The notes: a model not told the origin generated them from the letters alone. Positions 41,138 through 48,784 are shown, numbered from the stretch's first letter. The stretch: DNA of 64,000 bases from Acinetobacter variabilis (GCF_000369625.1 NZ_KB850113.1:1523186-1587185); one strand, 5' to 3'. Made by a program: numbers and translations.

Positions 41138-41893
41138 ATGGAGTTTAGTGATTATATTGTTTATGTTGATGAAAGTGGCGACCATACCATAAATGGCTAC
41201 AACACAAAGTACCCTGTCTTTGTTCTGGCTTTTTGTATTTTTCATAAAAGATATTACACAGAAACTGTAATCAAAAGATTAGAGCAACTTAAATTTAAGC
41301 ATTTTGGTCACGATATTATCGTGATGCATGAAAGGGATATTCTTAAAGGCACGGGGGAGTTTAAGAATTATTCTTCGAAAGAACAGAAAGAGGCTCTTTT
41401 AAGTGACCTTACCGAATTAATGCAAGAAACAAATTTTATTTTAATTTCATGTGTTGTTAGAAAAGATATTTTAATTCAAAGGTATGCTGCTCCCAAAAAT
41501 CCATATTTTATTGCTTTAGAGTTCGGTTTGGAACGAATCTATAAGTTTTTGGTGGAGAAGAATCAACAAGATAAGAAGACATTTATTGTTTTTGAACAAC
41601 GCGGATTGCAGGAAGATAGAGATCTAGAGCTTGAATTTAGAAGAGTATGCGATGGAAATAATTATCAAAAAATCTGTCTTCCATTTGAAATTAAAATGGC
41701 ATCAAAAAAAGTAAATTCATCAGGCTTACAAATTGCTGATTTAGTTGCGCGCCCTATTGGTAACCATGTCTTAAAACCAGACCAGGTTAATAGAGCGTTT
41801 GATGTGTTGAAGTATAAATTTTATAGCTCAAACGGACGTAAAGGAGCTGGGGTTGGATATCATGGCTATGGTTTAAAAGTATTTCCCAAATAA
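41138..41893 (+). CDS. DUF3800 protein
   Basis: A 251-residue protein with the DUF3800 signature VYVDESGDH (Asp11-Glu12) and an RNase H-like profile, including HERDILKGTG, FEQRGLQEDRDLELEF and a C-terminal LQIADLVARPIGNHV. DUF3800 proteins are widespread in prophages, plasmids and defence islands, with no established activity I can cite. It lies in the lysogen-expressed region behind CI, where phages often keep exclusion genes. A defence role is inference. Confidence 0.85.
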   Translation: MEFSDYIVYVDESGDHTINGYNTKYPVFVLAFCIFHKRYYTETVIKRLEQLKFKHFGHDIIVMHERDILKGTGEFKNYSSKEQKEALLSDLTELMQETNFILISCVVRKDILIQRYAAPKNPYFIALEFGLERIYKFLVEKNQQDKKTFIVFEQRGLQEDRDLELEFRRVCDGNNYQKICLPFEIKMASKKVNSSGLQIADLVARPIGNHVLKPDQVNRAFDVLKYKFYSSNGRKGAGVGYHGYGLKVFPK

Positions 41894-41903
41894 CAGATAA
41901 ACA

Positions 41904-41932
41904 AAAGGCCCTAACATAACGCTAGAGCCTTT
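41904..41932 (+). terminator. Hairpin after the DUF3800 gene
   Basis: AAAGGC and GCCTTT arms with inner CTA/TAG pairs enclose a central loop. The stem is interrupted and the T-tract is short, so termination is only probable. Confidence 0.4.
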
Positions 41933-41992
41933 CGCCGACTGGGAATCCCCGGTCCATGTGTAACAGTGTAAAACACAAATAAGTAATATGCA

Positions 41993-42024
41993 ATAGTGAT
42001 TCACTATACCGCGAGCCCGACGCA
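41993..42024. promoter_or_regulatory. Palindrome and GCGA-CCCGACGCA leader upstream of the 168-residue gene
   Basis: A perfect 15-bp palindrome ATAGTGATTCACTAT (41993-42007) is followed by GCGAGCCCGACGCA (42011-42024). The 14-mer recurs with one mismatch at 42692-42705 upstream of the next rightward gene, each within about 40 bp of the start codon. It is probably a shared leader or regulatory box. Confidence 0.5.
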
Positions 42025-42047
42025 GTCCTTTAATTGAGAGAATAGCC

Positions 42048-42554
42048 ATGATTTTGGATCGTGAAATACAGTTAATTATGATGCGTAAGATGCAAATAGT
42101 TTATCCATCTTATTACGACTTTGATATTGACTATCCTACTGGGCATCAAGATAGAGAGAAAGCTTTAAAAAACTTATATTATTTGCGAGCACATGAATTA
42201 GTTGAAGCTAAAAGCTTAATTATCACTGAATACATGGATGGGGATTTGATTTTAGACTTTGGTGCTAGTACGCTTACCCATCATGGCATAGACTTTCTGG
42301 CAAATGATGGCGGACTGTCTGCAATCCTAAGTGTTATAACGATTAAGTTTGAAACCCAAACACTTAAAGCAATCCTAGCAACCAAAATTAATCAGTCTGA
42401 TTTAACCCCTGAGAATAAGAAATCAATGATTGATGCACTCGAAGAGCTTCCTGCCGAGTCCATAAAACACCTGACCACGAAATTACTCGATGAGTGTGTT
42501 GATAATCTGCCGGCAGCAATTCTTCTAATTGGAACGTGGTTGGGCTCTTTCTAA
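42048..42554 (+). CDS. Unknown protein, 168 residues
   Basis: MILDREIQLIMMRKMQIVYP, then DFDIDYPTGHQDREKALKNL, then HGIDFLANDGGLSAIL and a helical C-terminus. It resembles small phage proteins with a winged-helix-like N-terminal part (YLRAHELVEAKSLIITE), ending in a hydrophobic helix. It has a dedicated leader and palindrome upstream. Function unknown. Confidence 0.65.
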   Translation: MILDREIQLIMMRKMQIVYPSYYDFDIDYPTGHQDREKALKNLYYLRAHELVEAKSLIITEYMDGDLILDFGASTLTHHGIDFLANDGGLSAILSVITIKFETQTLKAILATKINQSDLTPENKKSMIDALEELPAESIKHLTTKLLDECVDNLPAAILLIGTWLGSF

Positions 42555-42675
42555 CAAACTTGAGCAACATATTTCCGCCATCAAGAAGAAATATATCTGT
42601 GTCTAGATCCATCTCAGTGTAAATACCAGGATGATTACCAATTAAATGAAAATATAAGTTTTTTATTTTATTCAT
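42388..42675 (-). CDS. Possible antisense small gene (doubtful)
   Basis: A 95-codon leftward frame. Its first ~40 codons (MNKIKNLYFHLIGNHPGIYT, then DTDIFLLDGGNMLLKFV) lie in the gap after the 168-residue gene and read like protein, but the rest is antisense to that gene. There is no convincing ribosome site. It may be a remnant of a gene truncated by rearrangement. Confidence 0.3.
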   Translation of the reverse strand: MNKIKNLYFHLIGNHPGIYTEMDLDTDIFLLDGGNMLLKFVRKSPTTFQLEELLPADYQHTHRVISWSGVLWTRQEALRVHQSLISYSQGLNQTD

Positions 42676-42691
42676 AAAAAATACCTTAACT

Positions 42692-42705
42692 GCGAACCCG
42701 ACGCA
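42692..42705 (+). promoter_or_regulatory. Second copy of the GCGA-CCCGACGCA leader box
   Basis: GCGAACCCGACGCA lies 26 bases upstream of the next rightward gene and matches 42011-42024 with one mismatch. CCCGA can pair with the downstream TCGGG before the ribosome site, giving a small hairpin. Confidence 0.5.
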
Positions 42706-42730
42706 AAACTAAGATCGGGTGGAGAATTAG

Positions 42731-43012
42731 ATGAAAGTTGAGTTTCAGTATTTAGCTAAGGGTGCTGATAGGCCTGACAATATAACGTTATCCGATGCTG
42801 GATACCTGATAGAGCAAGGCGAACCAATTCCATCTAAAGGCGATTGCATTATGATCGAGATTTGCAGCCCAATAGATAAAAGAGGAAATTTTGGTCATTT
42901 CAAGGTTATTGCTCGTCATTTTATGTACTCATCATCAGGTCACCAGCAAAAACATATGATTATTGTGGTCACTGATGCAGATGACACCCCAGAGAATAAC
43001 TATAGAGAATGA
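42731..43012 (+). CDS. Unknown protein, 93 residues
   Basis: MKVEFQYLAKGADRPDNITL, then GEPIPSKGDCIMIEICSPID and RHFMYSSSGHQQKHMIIVV. Beta-rich and compact, with GGTGGAG before the ATG. It converges on a leftward 122-residue gene with a 13-bp overlap. Function unknown. Confidence 0.6.
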   Translation: MKVEFQYLAKGADRPDNITLSDAGYLIEQGEPIPSKGDCIMIEICSPIDKRGNFGHFKVIARHFMYSSSGHQQKHMIIVVTDADDTPENNYRE

Positions 43013-43368
43013 TTCATCTCCAAGATTGAGAATAAATCTTCGAATAATGCATTCACTGGATCACGTTTATTATTCTCGGCATAGTTTAGGAGTTGGCTTT
43101 TATAAGCACGGAGTTGTTGATGCATTGGATCACTTAGGACGGCTTGGAGTAAGTCTTGCCGCTTTTTGCGCATCTCAATACCGACGAGAGTGTTGTCACA
43201 AACCTCTTTTACGGTCTGATCCATAGCATCTAACCGTTCAGTGCTTACTAGCATGCCAGTGAATACAAACTCTTCAGCTATCTTAATTTGCTCTTGCACT
43301 ACTACAGGATTTTGAGTTGTAGCTATCAAAGCCTTATACAAACTGGCCCGAAACTCTTCTCTAGTCAT
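43000..43368 (-). CDS. Unknown helical protein on the opposite strand
   Basis: A 122-residue protein from the ATG at 43368, which has GGAG nine bases upstream. It is highly helical (MTREEFRASLYKALIATTQN, then MRKKRQDLLQAVLSDPMHQQ). It is the only leftward gene inside the rightward region and is divergent from the operon at 43594. Lysogen expression is possible. No family recognised. Confidence 0.6.
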   Translation of the reverse strand: MTREEFRASLYKALIATTQNPVVVQEQIKIAEEFVFTGMLVSTERLDAMDQTVKEVCDNTLVGIEMRKKRQDLLQAVLSDPMHQQLRAYKSQLLNYAENNKRDPVNALFEDLFSILEMNHSL

Positions 43369-43386
43369 TATTATAAACTCCAAACA

Positions 43387-43414
43387 ACCCACCCCATCGG
43401 TGGGTTTTCTTTTG
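43387..43414 (+). terminator. Hairpin with T-tract upstream of the recombination operon
   Basis: ACCCACC-CCATC-GGTGGGT is followed by TTTTCTTTT on the plus strand. It would stop rightward transcripts before the repressor-controlled promoter at 43478. Confidence 0.55.
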
Positions 43415-43464
43415 TCTATTAAAACTTATTTTACCTCAAGAGTAAAAAATAATTTTATAAATTT

Positions 43465-43506
43465 TACCTAATAGGTATTTACTTTGTTTTACCCCACAGG
43501 TATATT
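43465..43506 (+). promoter_or_regulatory. Remote repressor-controlled rightward promoter
   Basis: TTTACT (-35, 43478-43483), 17-bp spacer, TATATT (-10, 43501-43506). A perfect operator TACCTAATAGGTA (43465-43477) abuts the -35 and a second, TACCCCACAGGTA (43490-43502), overlaps the -10. Around the -10, TTTTACC-NN-ACAGGTATATTT is shared with the early leftward promoter. It should be repressed by CI in the lysogen and drive the recombination operon. Confidence 0.8.
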
Positions 43507-43593
43507 TTATCTCACAAACAAAGAAAAGCCCCAGCGTAGCCTACGACAACTACCTGGAGCGTGACCCACTCTCTCTCAGTGAGTAAAGAAATT

Positions 43594-44028
43594 ATGAATG
43601 CAAAATTGACTCCACACAATAGCTTCAAGGTAACTCTTGTTGCTACTGCCTTAACTGTAAGCGCATTGGCGTTTGGATGGTGTGCTGACTTTGGTACTAG
43701 CCAAGCAGCTCCAGCTCAAAATATTCAATCTGAATACGGCATCGTATCTTTAAAGATGCTTGATGACGTACGCGGTGAAGCAACCCTTAATCTAGATGGC
43801 TTCCGTTTGGAAATCACTTCGTTTGAAGTTGCAGCACATCCAGACGACTACGGTGTACCAGGTTCCGAGTTCACCAATGTAGAAGTAGTAGAACTTGGTG
43901 AAATAAAAGTATTCGATGCCAATGGTAATTCTTATAACGACTTCACTGATTATCAGGATCACCGCGAAATCAATGCAATGATCGCTGGCCACATCATGAA
44001 GCATCGTCTGGTGGAGGTGCAGTCATGA
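43594..44028 (+). CDS. Exported or membrane protein, first gene of the recombination operon
   Basis: A 144-residue protein from the ATG at 43594 (AAAGAAATT before it); the GTG at 43561 is an alternative. A hydrophobic helix (VTLVATALTVSALAFGWCAD) near the N-terminus could be a signal or anchor. The rest is acidic and beta-rich (RGEATLNLDGFRLEITSFEV, then YGVPGSEFTNVEVVELGEIK). It overlaps the next gene (ATGA). Function unknown. Confidence 0.6.
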   Translation: MNAKLTPHNSFKVTLVATALTVSALAFGWCADFGTSQAAPAQNIQSEYGIVSLKMLDDVRGEATLNLDGFRLEITSFEVAAHPDDYGVPGSEFTNVEVVELGEIKVFDANGNSYNDFTDYQDHREINAMIAGHIMKHRLVEVQS

Positions 44029-44561
44029 TTCTTAAATCTGCCGATCAAATCTTTGAAGCACTTTTGAATGGTCAGCTGGTTTACTGGTGTGAATATGGCT
44101 CTGATGATTGGTCCCCACTTAATGACCAAGCACAAGTTAATTTTGCTGATCTTTACACTGGTTTCCTGCAATTCAAAGCAGATGAACTACCTGTCATTCC
44201 AATGCCAGTAGAGTTTAGCTCAACTCATCGTTACTTCTCTGAATACATCAAGACGTTTGAAGGACTTGAGATTTACAGGGTTGGTAAAAATCGGGTGAGC
44301 TACTTCGCTTTACGTATCAAAAGCTCAGGAACTATTGCTGACTATTTCTGCAATACGTTGATTTACTCCATCCAACCTGACGGCTCCCTGAAGAAAATGG
44401 ATAAGTCTACAGCTCCACAGTGGATTCTAGATGGTTTGGAAAATGCGCGAGTCGCCATGCGCAAAAATAAACGACATCAAGTTTTAGAAAGTACCGGCTT
44501 CTTTGGGTCTGAGGACTATAAGAACTTTAAACGCAAAAACCGTCAGCTAGGAGTACGTTGA
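44025..44561 (+). CDS. Unknown early protein, 178 residues
   Basis: MILKSADQIFEALLNGQLVY, then WCEYGSDDWSPLNDQ, ending in a basic tail (DYKNFKRKNRQLGVR). The first half resembles small DNA-modification-linked proteins of Acinetobacter phages, with no catalytic motif. It is coupled to the gene before it and sits one base before the ATPase gene. Confidence 0.55.
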   Translation: MILKSADQIFEALLNGQLVYWCEYGSDDWSPLNDQAQVNFADLYTGFLQFKADELPVIPMPVEFSSTHRYFSEYIKTFEGLEIYRVGKNRVSYFALRIKSSGTIADYFCNTLIYSIQPDGSLKKMDKSTAPQWILDGLENARVAMRKNKRHQVLESTGFFGSEDYKNFKRKNRQLGVR

Positions 44562-44562
44562 G

Positions 44563-45684
44563 ATGGCGATTAATATTATTCCAGCGGATCAACCGCTATT
44601 GGTACAAGCCATCATTGTTTATCTGTACGCAGATCCGGGCTTGGGTAAAACATCAATTGGCTTCACTGGTGAAAAAGCAATTTCATTCGATTTCGATAAA
44701 GGCTCTCACCGTACCGGTGAACTGCGTCGCGGTGCTGTGGTTCAGGTCAATCAATGGGCTGATGTAGCTAACCTGACTATGCAGGATCTGGAACCATTTA
44801 AAACGATTGTGATTGATACCGTTGGTGCAATGCTTGAAAGCATTAAGACTCACCTATTGCTTAACAGCACGAACAAGCAAAAAGATGGCTCTTTAAAACT
44901 TAAAGCCCAAGGCTTGGCCAATAACATCTTCAAGCAATACGTGAATACGCTAATTGCTTCAGGTAAAGACGTCGTTTTCATTGCCCATGCTTCTGAAGAC
45001 CAAAACGGTGACCAGGTAATTTACCGACCAGATCTTGGGGGTAAGAACCGTAATGAGCTGTACCGCATTGCAGATGTGATGGGTTACCTGACCACTGTGC
45101 AAACAGGTGAAGGCAAGCATGAACGTGTGATCAGCTTTAGGCCTTGCCCTACTCACCATGCCAAAAATGCAGGTGGTTTAGGTGGTGAAACTGGTGAGGT
45201 ATGGGTTCCAGACTTAAAAGCGAATCCGTCTTTCCTGGCTGACCTGATCAAACAGGCTAAAGACCACATCAACACTATGACACCTGAACAGCTTGCATCG
45301 ATGAAGGCTCAGGAAGATTTAGATAACTGGATCCAGAGTTGTGCTGAAGCTCAGTATGCCAGCGACCTAAACCAACTTACTGAGTCTATCGATAAGAACC
45401 ATACGTATTACAAAAATATGCGTGTTGCTCTTAAGACCAGAGCTGACGAAATAAAGTGCACCTTTGATATGCAGCGTAATGCATGGGTAGATCCTGCTGA
45501 GTTCTTTGGCATCAATGACCAACAACTGGCTGAGTTGCAGGATTTCATTGGTGCACGTGGCTTAGACGCAAAAACTGTATGTGAGCATCTCGGTATTGAT
45601 GCACTTAATCAAATTGAAGCCAGGAAACTGGCGGTCGTACAACAAGAAATTGAACAATTGGCAAAGGAAACTATTAACGCATGA
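44563..45684 (+). CDS. RecA-like phage ATPase (Sak4-type)
   Basis: A 373-residue protein. Walker A is YADPGLGKTS (residues 22-31) and Walker B is in EPFKTIVIDTVGAM; FIAHASEDQNGDQ and DVMGYLTTVQTG follow, as in the AAA_24/phage nucleotide-binding family that includes single-strand-annealing-linked RecA-like proteins. The C-terminal ~110 residues are helical and unrecognised. It overlaps the exonuclease gene by four bases, forming a recombination pair. Confidence 0.85.
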   Translation: MAINIIPADQPLLVQAIIVYLYADPGLGKTSIGFTGEKAISFDFDKGSHRTGELRRGAVVQVNQWADVANLTMQDLEPFKTIVIDTVGAMLESIKTHLLLNSTNKQKDGSLKLKAQGLANNIFKQYVNTLIASGKDVVFIAHASEDQNGDQVIYRPDLGGKNRNELYRIADVMGYLTTVQTGEGKHERVISFRPCPTHHAKNAGGLGGETGEVWVPDLKANPSFLADLIKQAKDHINTMTPEQLASMKAQEDLDNWIQSCAEAQYASDLNQLTESIDKNHTYYKNMRVALKTRADEIKCTFDMQRNAWVDPAEFFGINDQQLAELQDFIGARGLDAKTVCEHLGIDALNQIEARKLAVVQQEIEQLAKETINA

Positions 45685-46361
45685 AAGCAATAATTTTGGA
45701 CACGGAAACTCATACGATTAATGGTTTCCCTATTGAAATCGCATACGCACCTTGCTCTTTTGAGCAAGGTAACTTGGGGTTTGATCAAAGCCAGATATTT
45801 GATGAGTTCTACTCATGTCCTGAGCCAATCGCTTACGGTGCAATGGCAGTGCATCACATCCTGGAAGCTGACATCGAGGGCAAGCCAAGCTTTGATACTT
45901 TCCACTTACCTGAAGATGTGGATTGCTTGATTGGCCATAACATCAATTACGACATTGAGGCGATCCGTAAATGTGGTACGGATGTTCCTGAAAAATCGAT
46001 CTGTACTTTAGCTCTGGCTCGTTTCACATGGCCAGAACTGGAAACTCACACCCTGAGCGCCCTGTTCTATTTTGTGAGCTCAGACAAGGAAAAAGCACGT
46101 AATTACCTGCGTAATGCTCACAGTGCGAAGTATGACATCTGGTTCACATACATCATCCTGAAAAACATCTGTTTAAAGTTGGGTATCAAAGACATGAATT
46201 CATTGCATGTCCTATCTGAACAGGTACGCACTCCAAATGTAATGCCTTATGGCAAACATAAAGGTACTCCATTAAAAGAGGTTCCAAAGGACTATGTGAA
46301 ATGGATGCTGAGCACTGATATTGACCCTTATTTACGTAAAGCACTGGAGGCTGCGGCATGA
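45681..46361 (+). CDS. DEDD 3'-5' exonuclease fused to DUF3820
   Basis: A 226-residue protein. The N-terminal RNase H-like exonuclease has LDTETH (Asp7, Glu9), an Asp in GHNINYDIEAI and a late Asp in SAKYDIWFT, the DnaQ/DEDD layout. The C-terminal region (NVMPYGKHKGTPLKEVPKDY) is a DUF3820 module. The pairing with the RecA-like ATPase suggests phage recombination or replication fork processing. Stop overlaps the next ATG. Confidence 0.85.
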   Translation: MKAIILDTETHTINGFPIEIAYAPCSFEQGNLGFDQSQIFDEFYSCPEPIAYGAMAVHHILEADIEGKPSFDTFHLPEDVDCLIGHNINYDIEAIRKCGTDVPEKSICTLALARFTWPELETHTLSALFYFVSSDKEKARNYLRNAHSAKYDIWFTYIILKNICLKLGIKDMNSLHVLSEQVRTPNVMPYGKHKGTPLKEVPKDYVKWMLSTDIDPYLRKALEAAA

Positions 46362-46600
46362 TTTTCAAAATTAAAAAGAAACATGAAGCTGGTTTTAAGC
46401 TGTGGCTAGAAAAATTGGGTTATATCAAAAATGAACTTGCAGATGGCAGTTCGACATTTAGCGGCAAAGGCACACGCAAGACACTGAGTTACGTGCTCTT
46501 AAAGAAAGATTTAACAGGTAATGCGGCATGTCAGGTGCTATTCGATGAATATGAAATGCACTTGCGTTGTCCTGATTATTTAGATGTGAAGGTGGCGTGA
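46358..46600 (+). CDS. Unknown small protein, 80 residues
   Basis: MIFKIKKKHEAGFKLWLEKL, then LADGSSTFSGKGTRKTLSYV. A basic, compact protein with a strand-helix feel, coupled by an ATGA overlap to the exonuclease gene. Function unknown. Confidence 0.6.
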   Translation: MIFKIKKKHEAGFKLWLEKLGYIKNELADGSSTFSGKGTRKTLSYVLLKKDLTGNAACQVLFDEYEMHLRCPDYLDVKVA

Positions 46601-46872
46601 TGGAAGATAACAAATTATGGGCAGTCAATATTCCCGAAGAACCTGATTCAGAAGAAATTTTATACCCTGTTCCATCAAAAGAATTGGGTGAGCAAGTTGT
46701 TCAACGTTTGCGTAAAGAGGCTATTGAAGCATTTCAAACAGTTGGTGAATGCATTGCTGAGGCGGTCACCCTGGAGGAGTGGGATCTTTCCGCTGATGAA
46801 CATTCTAAATACTTAGAAGAAAACCCTAATTGGTGGAATGAAACTACCTTTTTAGATGATGAGGTGGCGTGA
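46600..46872 (+). CDS. Acidic small protein, 90 residues
   Basis: MEDNKLWAVNIPEEPDSEEI, then EQVVQRLRKEAIEAFQTVGE, ending in a Trp/Asp-rich tail. The ATG at 46600 is preferred over the GTG just before it, GGTG being close upstream. Acidity and size fit DNA-mimic or adaptor proteins, but nothing decides this. Confidence 0.6.
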   Translation: MEDNKLWAVNIPEEPDSEEILYPVPSKELGEQVVQRLRKEAIEAFQTVGECIAEAVTLEEWDLSADEHSKYLEENPNWWNETTFLDDEVA

Positions 46873-47309
46873 TGGATATTCAGAAAGATTTCTTAAACAT
46901 GCAGATAGCATACGAAAAAAACTGCGCTATTCGCTGTAACTGCTCCTATGAGGAACTCAAAGCTCAGCTTGATAGATCGGAGTCCTTATTTGGCACTCGG
47001 TATCTGGAAGGCAGCCCGCGTCATGAAAATTGGCTGTTATGGGTGGAGGCTTGGCAAGCAGCCAAAGCCCAAGCGGTGCCTGTAAAACTCGTCTTGGAGC
47101 TCGAAAAAGGTCGTTTCAAGGAATATGAGTATAAGGCTCTTTTGCGCCAATCACTAAGGGCATCAAAGGTTACAAGGTCGAAGCTAAATTGGGTTCATGT
47201 TATGAGCATGCTTGGTACTGGTTCAACTGTAGCTCACCGTATTTGTGAGGCTTTAGGTGTTAATCCAGATGGTACGGAATTTAAAACACAGGAGCCAGCC
47301 AATGACTGA
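46872..47309 (+). CDS. Unknown early protein, 145 residues
   Basis: MDIQKDFLNMQIAYEKNCAI, then a charged middle with WLLWVEAWQAAKAQAVPVKL, a short block common in small phage proteins, ending MLGTGSTVAHRICEALGVNP, an HTH-like turn. Function unknown. Confidence 0.6.
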   Translation: MDIQKDFLNMQIAYEKNCAIRCNCSYEELKAQLDRSESLFGTRYLEGSPRHENWLLWVEAWQAAKAQAVPVKLVLELEKGRFKEYEYKALLRQSLRASKVTRSKLNWVHVMSMLGTGSTVAHRICEALGVNPDGTEFKTQEPAND

Positions 47310-47511
47310 AATGAACATTGATTGGGGAATGGAATGCCAAAAATGCAACCATAACGAAGCTGCCATTCATTCCACAGCAGAAAGCAATAGCGGTTATGAG
47401 TTTATGGATGGTGATGTCGTTACTTGCCTGAAGTGTGGCAATAAAGGCGAAATGGATGTTGATGGTGAGCGTAGTGATATTGTTTGGAATGAGGATGAAG
47501 CTAATGACTGA
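47302..47511 (+). CDS. Zinc-ribbon protein, 69 residues
   Basis: Read from the ATG at 47302 after GGAG; an upstream start would lie in the previous gene. MECQKCNHNEAAIHSTAESN, then VVTCLKCGNKGEMDVDGERS gives two CxxC pairs, so it is a single zinc ribbon. It overlaps both neighbours by eight bases. Confidence 0.75.
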   Translation: MTEMNIDWGMECQKCNHNEAAIHSTAESNSGYEFMDGDVVTCLKCGNKGEMDVDGERSDIVWNEDEAND

Positions 47512-47818
47512 AATTCAATTAACAAACATCCAGTTCGCGCAGCTTCAGATCGACAACCTTGTGGCTAAAGACAAGCCATACAACGAAACGTGGTCTGCTG
47601 GTGATGTTGGCTCATTTAATGCGATTTTAAACGCGGTGGATTATGACAATGAGTTCACATATCACATGCGCGGTTGGTCATGTCAAAGAGTTAAGTCTGG
47701 CACTGGCGGGATTATCACGGTAGATGAAAGTAACGCGGATAAGTTGTATCACCTGTTCACCTGCTATTTGAGCAAGTTGCCGAGTGGTGTGGTGAAGGCT
47801 TTGGGAGAGGTGTCTTGA
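47504..47818 (+). CDS. Unknown early protein, 104 residues
   Basis: Read from the ATG at 47504: MTEIQLTNIQFAQLQIDNLV, then YNETWSAGDVGSFNAILNAV. A compact protein with WSCQRVKSGTGGIITVDE. Overlaps the preceding and following genes. Function unknown. Confidence 0.55.
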   Translation: MTEIQLTNIQFAQLQIDNLVAKDKPYNETWSAGDVGSFNAILNAVDYDNEFTYHMRGWSCQRVKSGTGGIITVDESNADKLYHLFTCYLSKLPSGVVKALGEVS

Positions 47819-48150
47819 AAGCGAATGAGTTTGTAAAAAAACACGGAATACCTCTGGCAGAAATGATTATTAATGATTCCCCGTCTTGGGCTAAATCTTA
47901 CTTTTTAGGTGTTGAGGAATATGAAGGCAGTGATTTTTCACAATCCTATGAAGATTGTATTTCTCTTAATTGCCTAAAACGCCTTGTCGAAAGTCATGAG
48001 TTGGTTGAATCTTATGGCGGCCTGGATGGAGCCAAGAGGTTCATTGAAAGAGATCAAGAAGCTGAAATTGATGATTATGTAACAGAAAAAATCAAGAAAG
48101 CCATCGCAGACGTGGAGAGTTGTATGGAGGTGGCTAGTGGATCTAATTGA
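47815..48150 (+). CDS. Unknown early protein, 111 residues, TTG start
   Basis: Starts at a TTG that overlaps the previous stop (TTGA), with GGGAGAGG ahead of it. MKANEFVKKHGIPLAEMIIN, then CLKRLVESHELVESYGGLDG. An Asp/Glu-rich helical protein. The leading NEFVKKHG motif is a small phage pattern shared with MDLIEKYG of the next gene. Confidence 0.55.
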   Translation: MKANEFVKKHGIPLAEMIINDSPSWAKSYFLGVEEYEGSDFSQSYEDCISLNCLKRLVESHELVESYGGLDGAKRFIERDQEAEIDDYVTEKIKKAIADVESCMEVASGSN

Positions 48151-48496
48151 GAAGTACGGAAGTTATGATGCTGCCAAGGCTAAGCAGCAAGAGCTGTCTA
48201 AAATGGCAGCCGACCCGCGACTTTTATTTGTTGGCAACATTATCAAGGAAATTGGAGAGATTGAAATAGGTCTTCTCGACTACCGCCGCCAGCACAATAT
48301 TTTTGAGGTTGGGGATAAGGTGGTTTTTAAGAATGTTGAGAAGTTTAAAGACAATATGCTGCAAGTTGCACATATTGAGCTTCAAAAAGTCTTGGATATC
48401 AAATCTGGATTGAATGGATATACCAGCTTTGATGAACTTCGGCACGCTGAGCCGGAAGAATTGGAAGCGGGTAAAAGATTGGAGGTGAATCAATGA
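48137..48496 (+). CDS. Unknown early protein, 119 residues, GTG start
   Basis: GTG start after GGAGG, overlapping the previous gene by 14 bases. MDLIEKYGSYDAAKAKQQEL, then GDKVVFKNVEKFKDNMLQVA. A helical, charged protein that shares the Leu-Ile-Glu-Lys leader with the leftward 146-residue protein at 34903. Function unknown. Confidence 0.55.
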   Translation: MDLIEKYGSYDAAKAKQQELSKMAADPRLLFVGNIIKEIGEIEIGLLDYRRQHNIFEVGDKVVFKNVEKFKDNMLQVAHIELQKVLDIKSGLNGYTSFDELRHAEPEELEAGKRLEVNQ

Positions 48497-48759
48497 CAGC
48501 AATGGCAAACATGGGTAACTTTATTGTGGCCCTGCCACCTTCAGACATTTGGTTGACAGATGATCAGGCGGCAGAATTTTTAGGATATGGTGGTGTGTAT
48601 TTCAAATCATCCATTATTTGCTTAAAAGGTTTTCCAAAACCAAGATACATTACAGAAACCACAAAAGGTCGAAGATGGAACCTTAAAAAATTATCTGACT
48701 GGCTGAGTGAAAGACCGGAAGATTTAAAAAAAGCAGTAGGCAGACCCCGCAAAATATAG
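48493..48759 (+). CDS. Putative excisionase/AlpA-like DNA-binding protein
   Basis: An 88-residue protein with a winged-HTH pattern: SDIWLTDDQAAEFLGYGGVY, then RYITETTKGRRWNLKKLSDW, which matches MerR/AlpA/Xis-type helix-turn-helix plus beta wing. GGAGG lies ahead of the ATG. It is the last gene before attR and would sit directly upstream of attP and int in the circular phage, the position expected of Xis. Confidence 0.75.
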   Translation: MTAMANMGNFIVALPPSDIWLTDDQAAEFLGYGGVYFKSSIICLKGFPKPRYITETTKGRRWNLKKLSDWLSERPEDLKKAVGRPRKI

Positions 48760-48769
48760 CGGGGTTTTT
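48745..48769 (+). terminator. Terminator of the rightward operon
   Basis: CCCCGC-AAAATATA-GCGGGG is followed by TTTTT. It overlaps the stop of the excisionase gene and would stop readthrough toward attP/int in the circular form. Confidence 0.85.
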
Positions 48770-48784
48770 CTTGATTAAAATATG

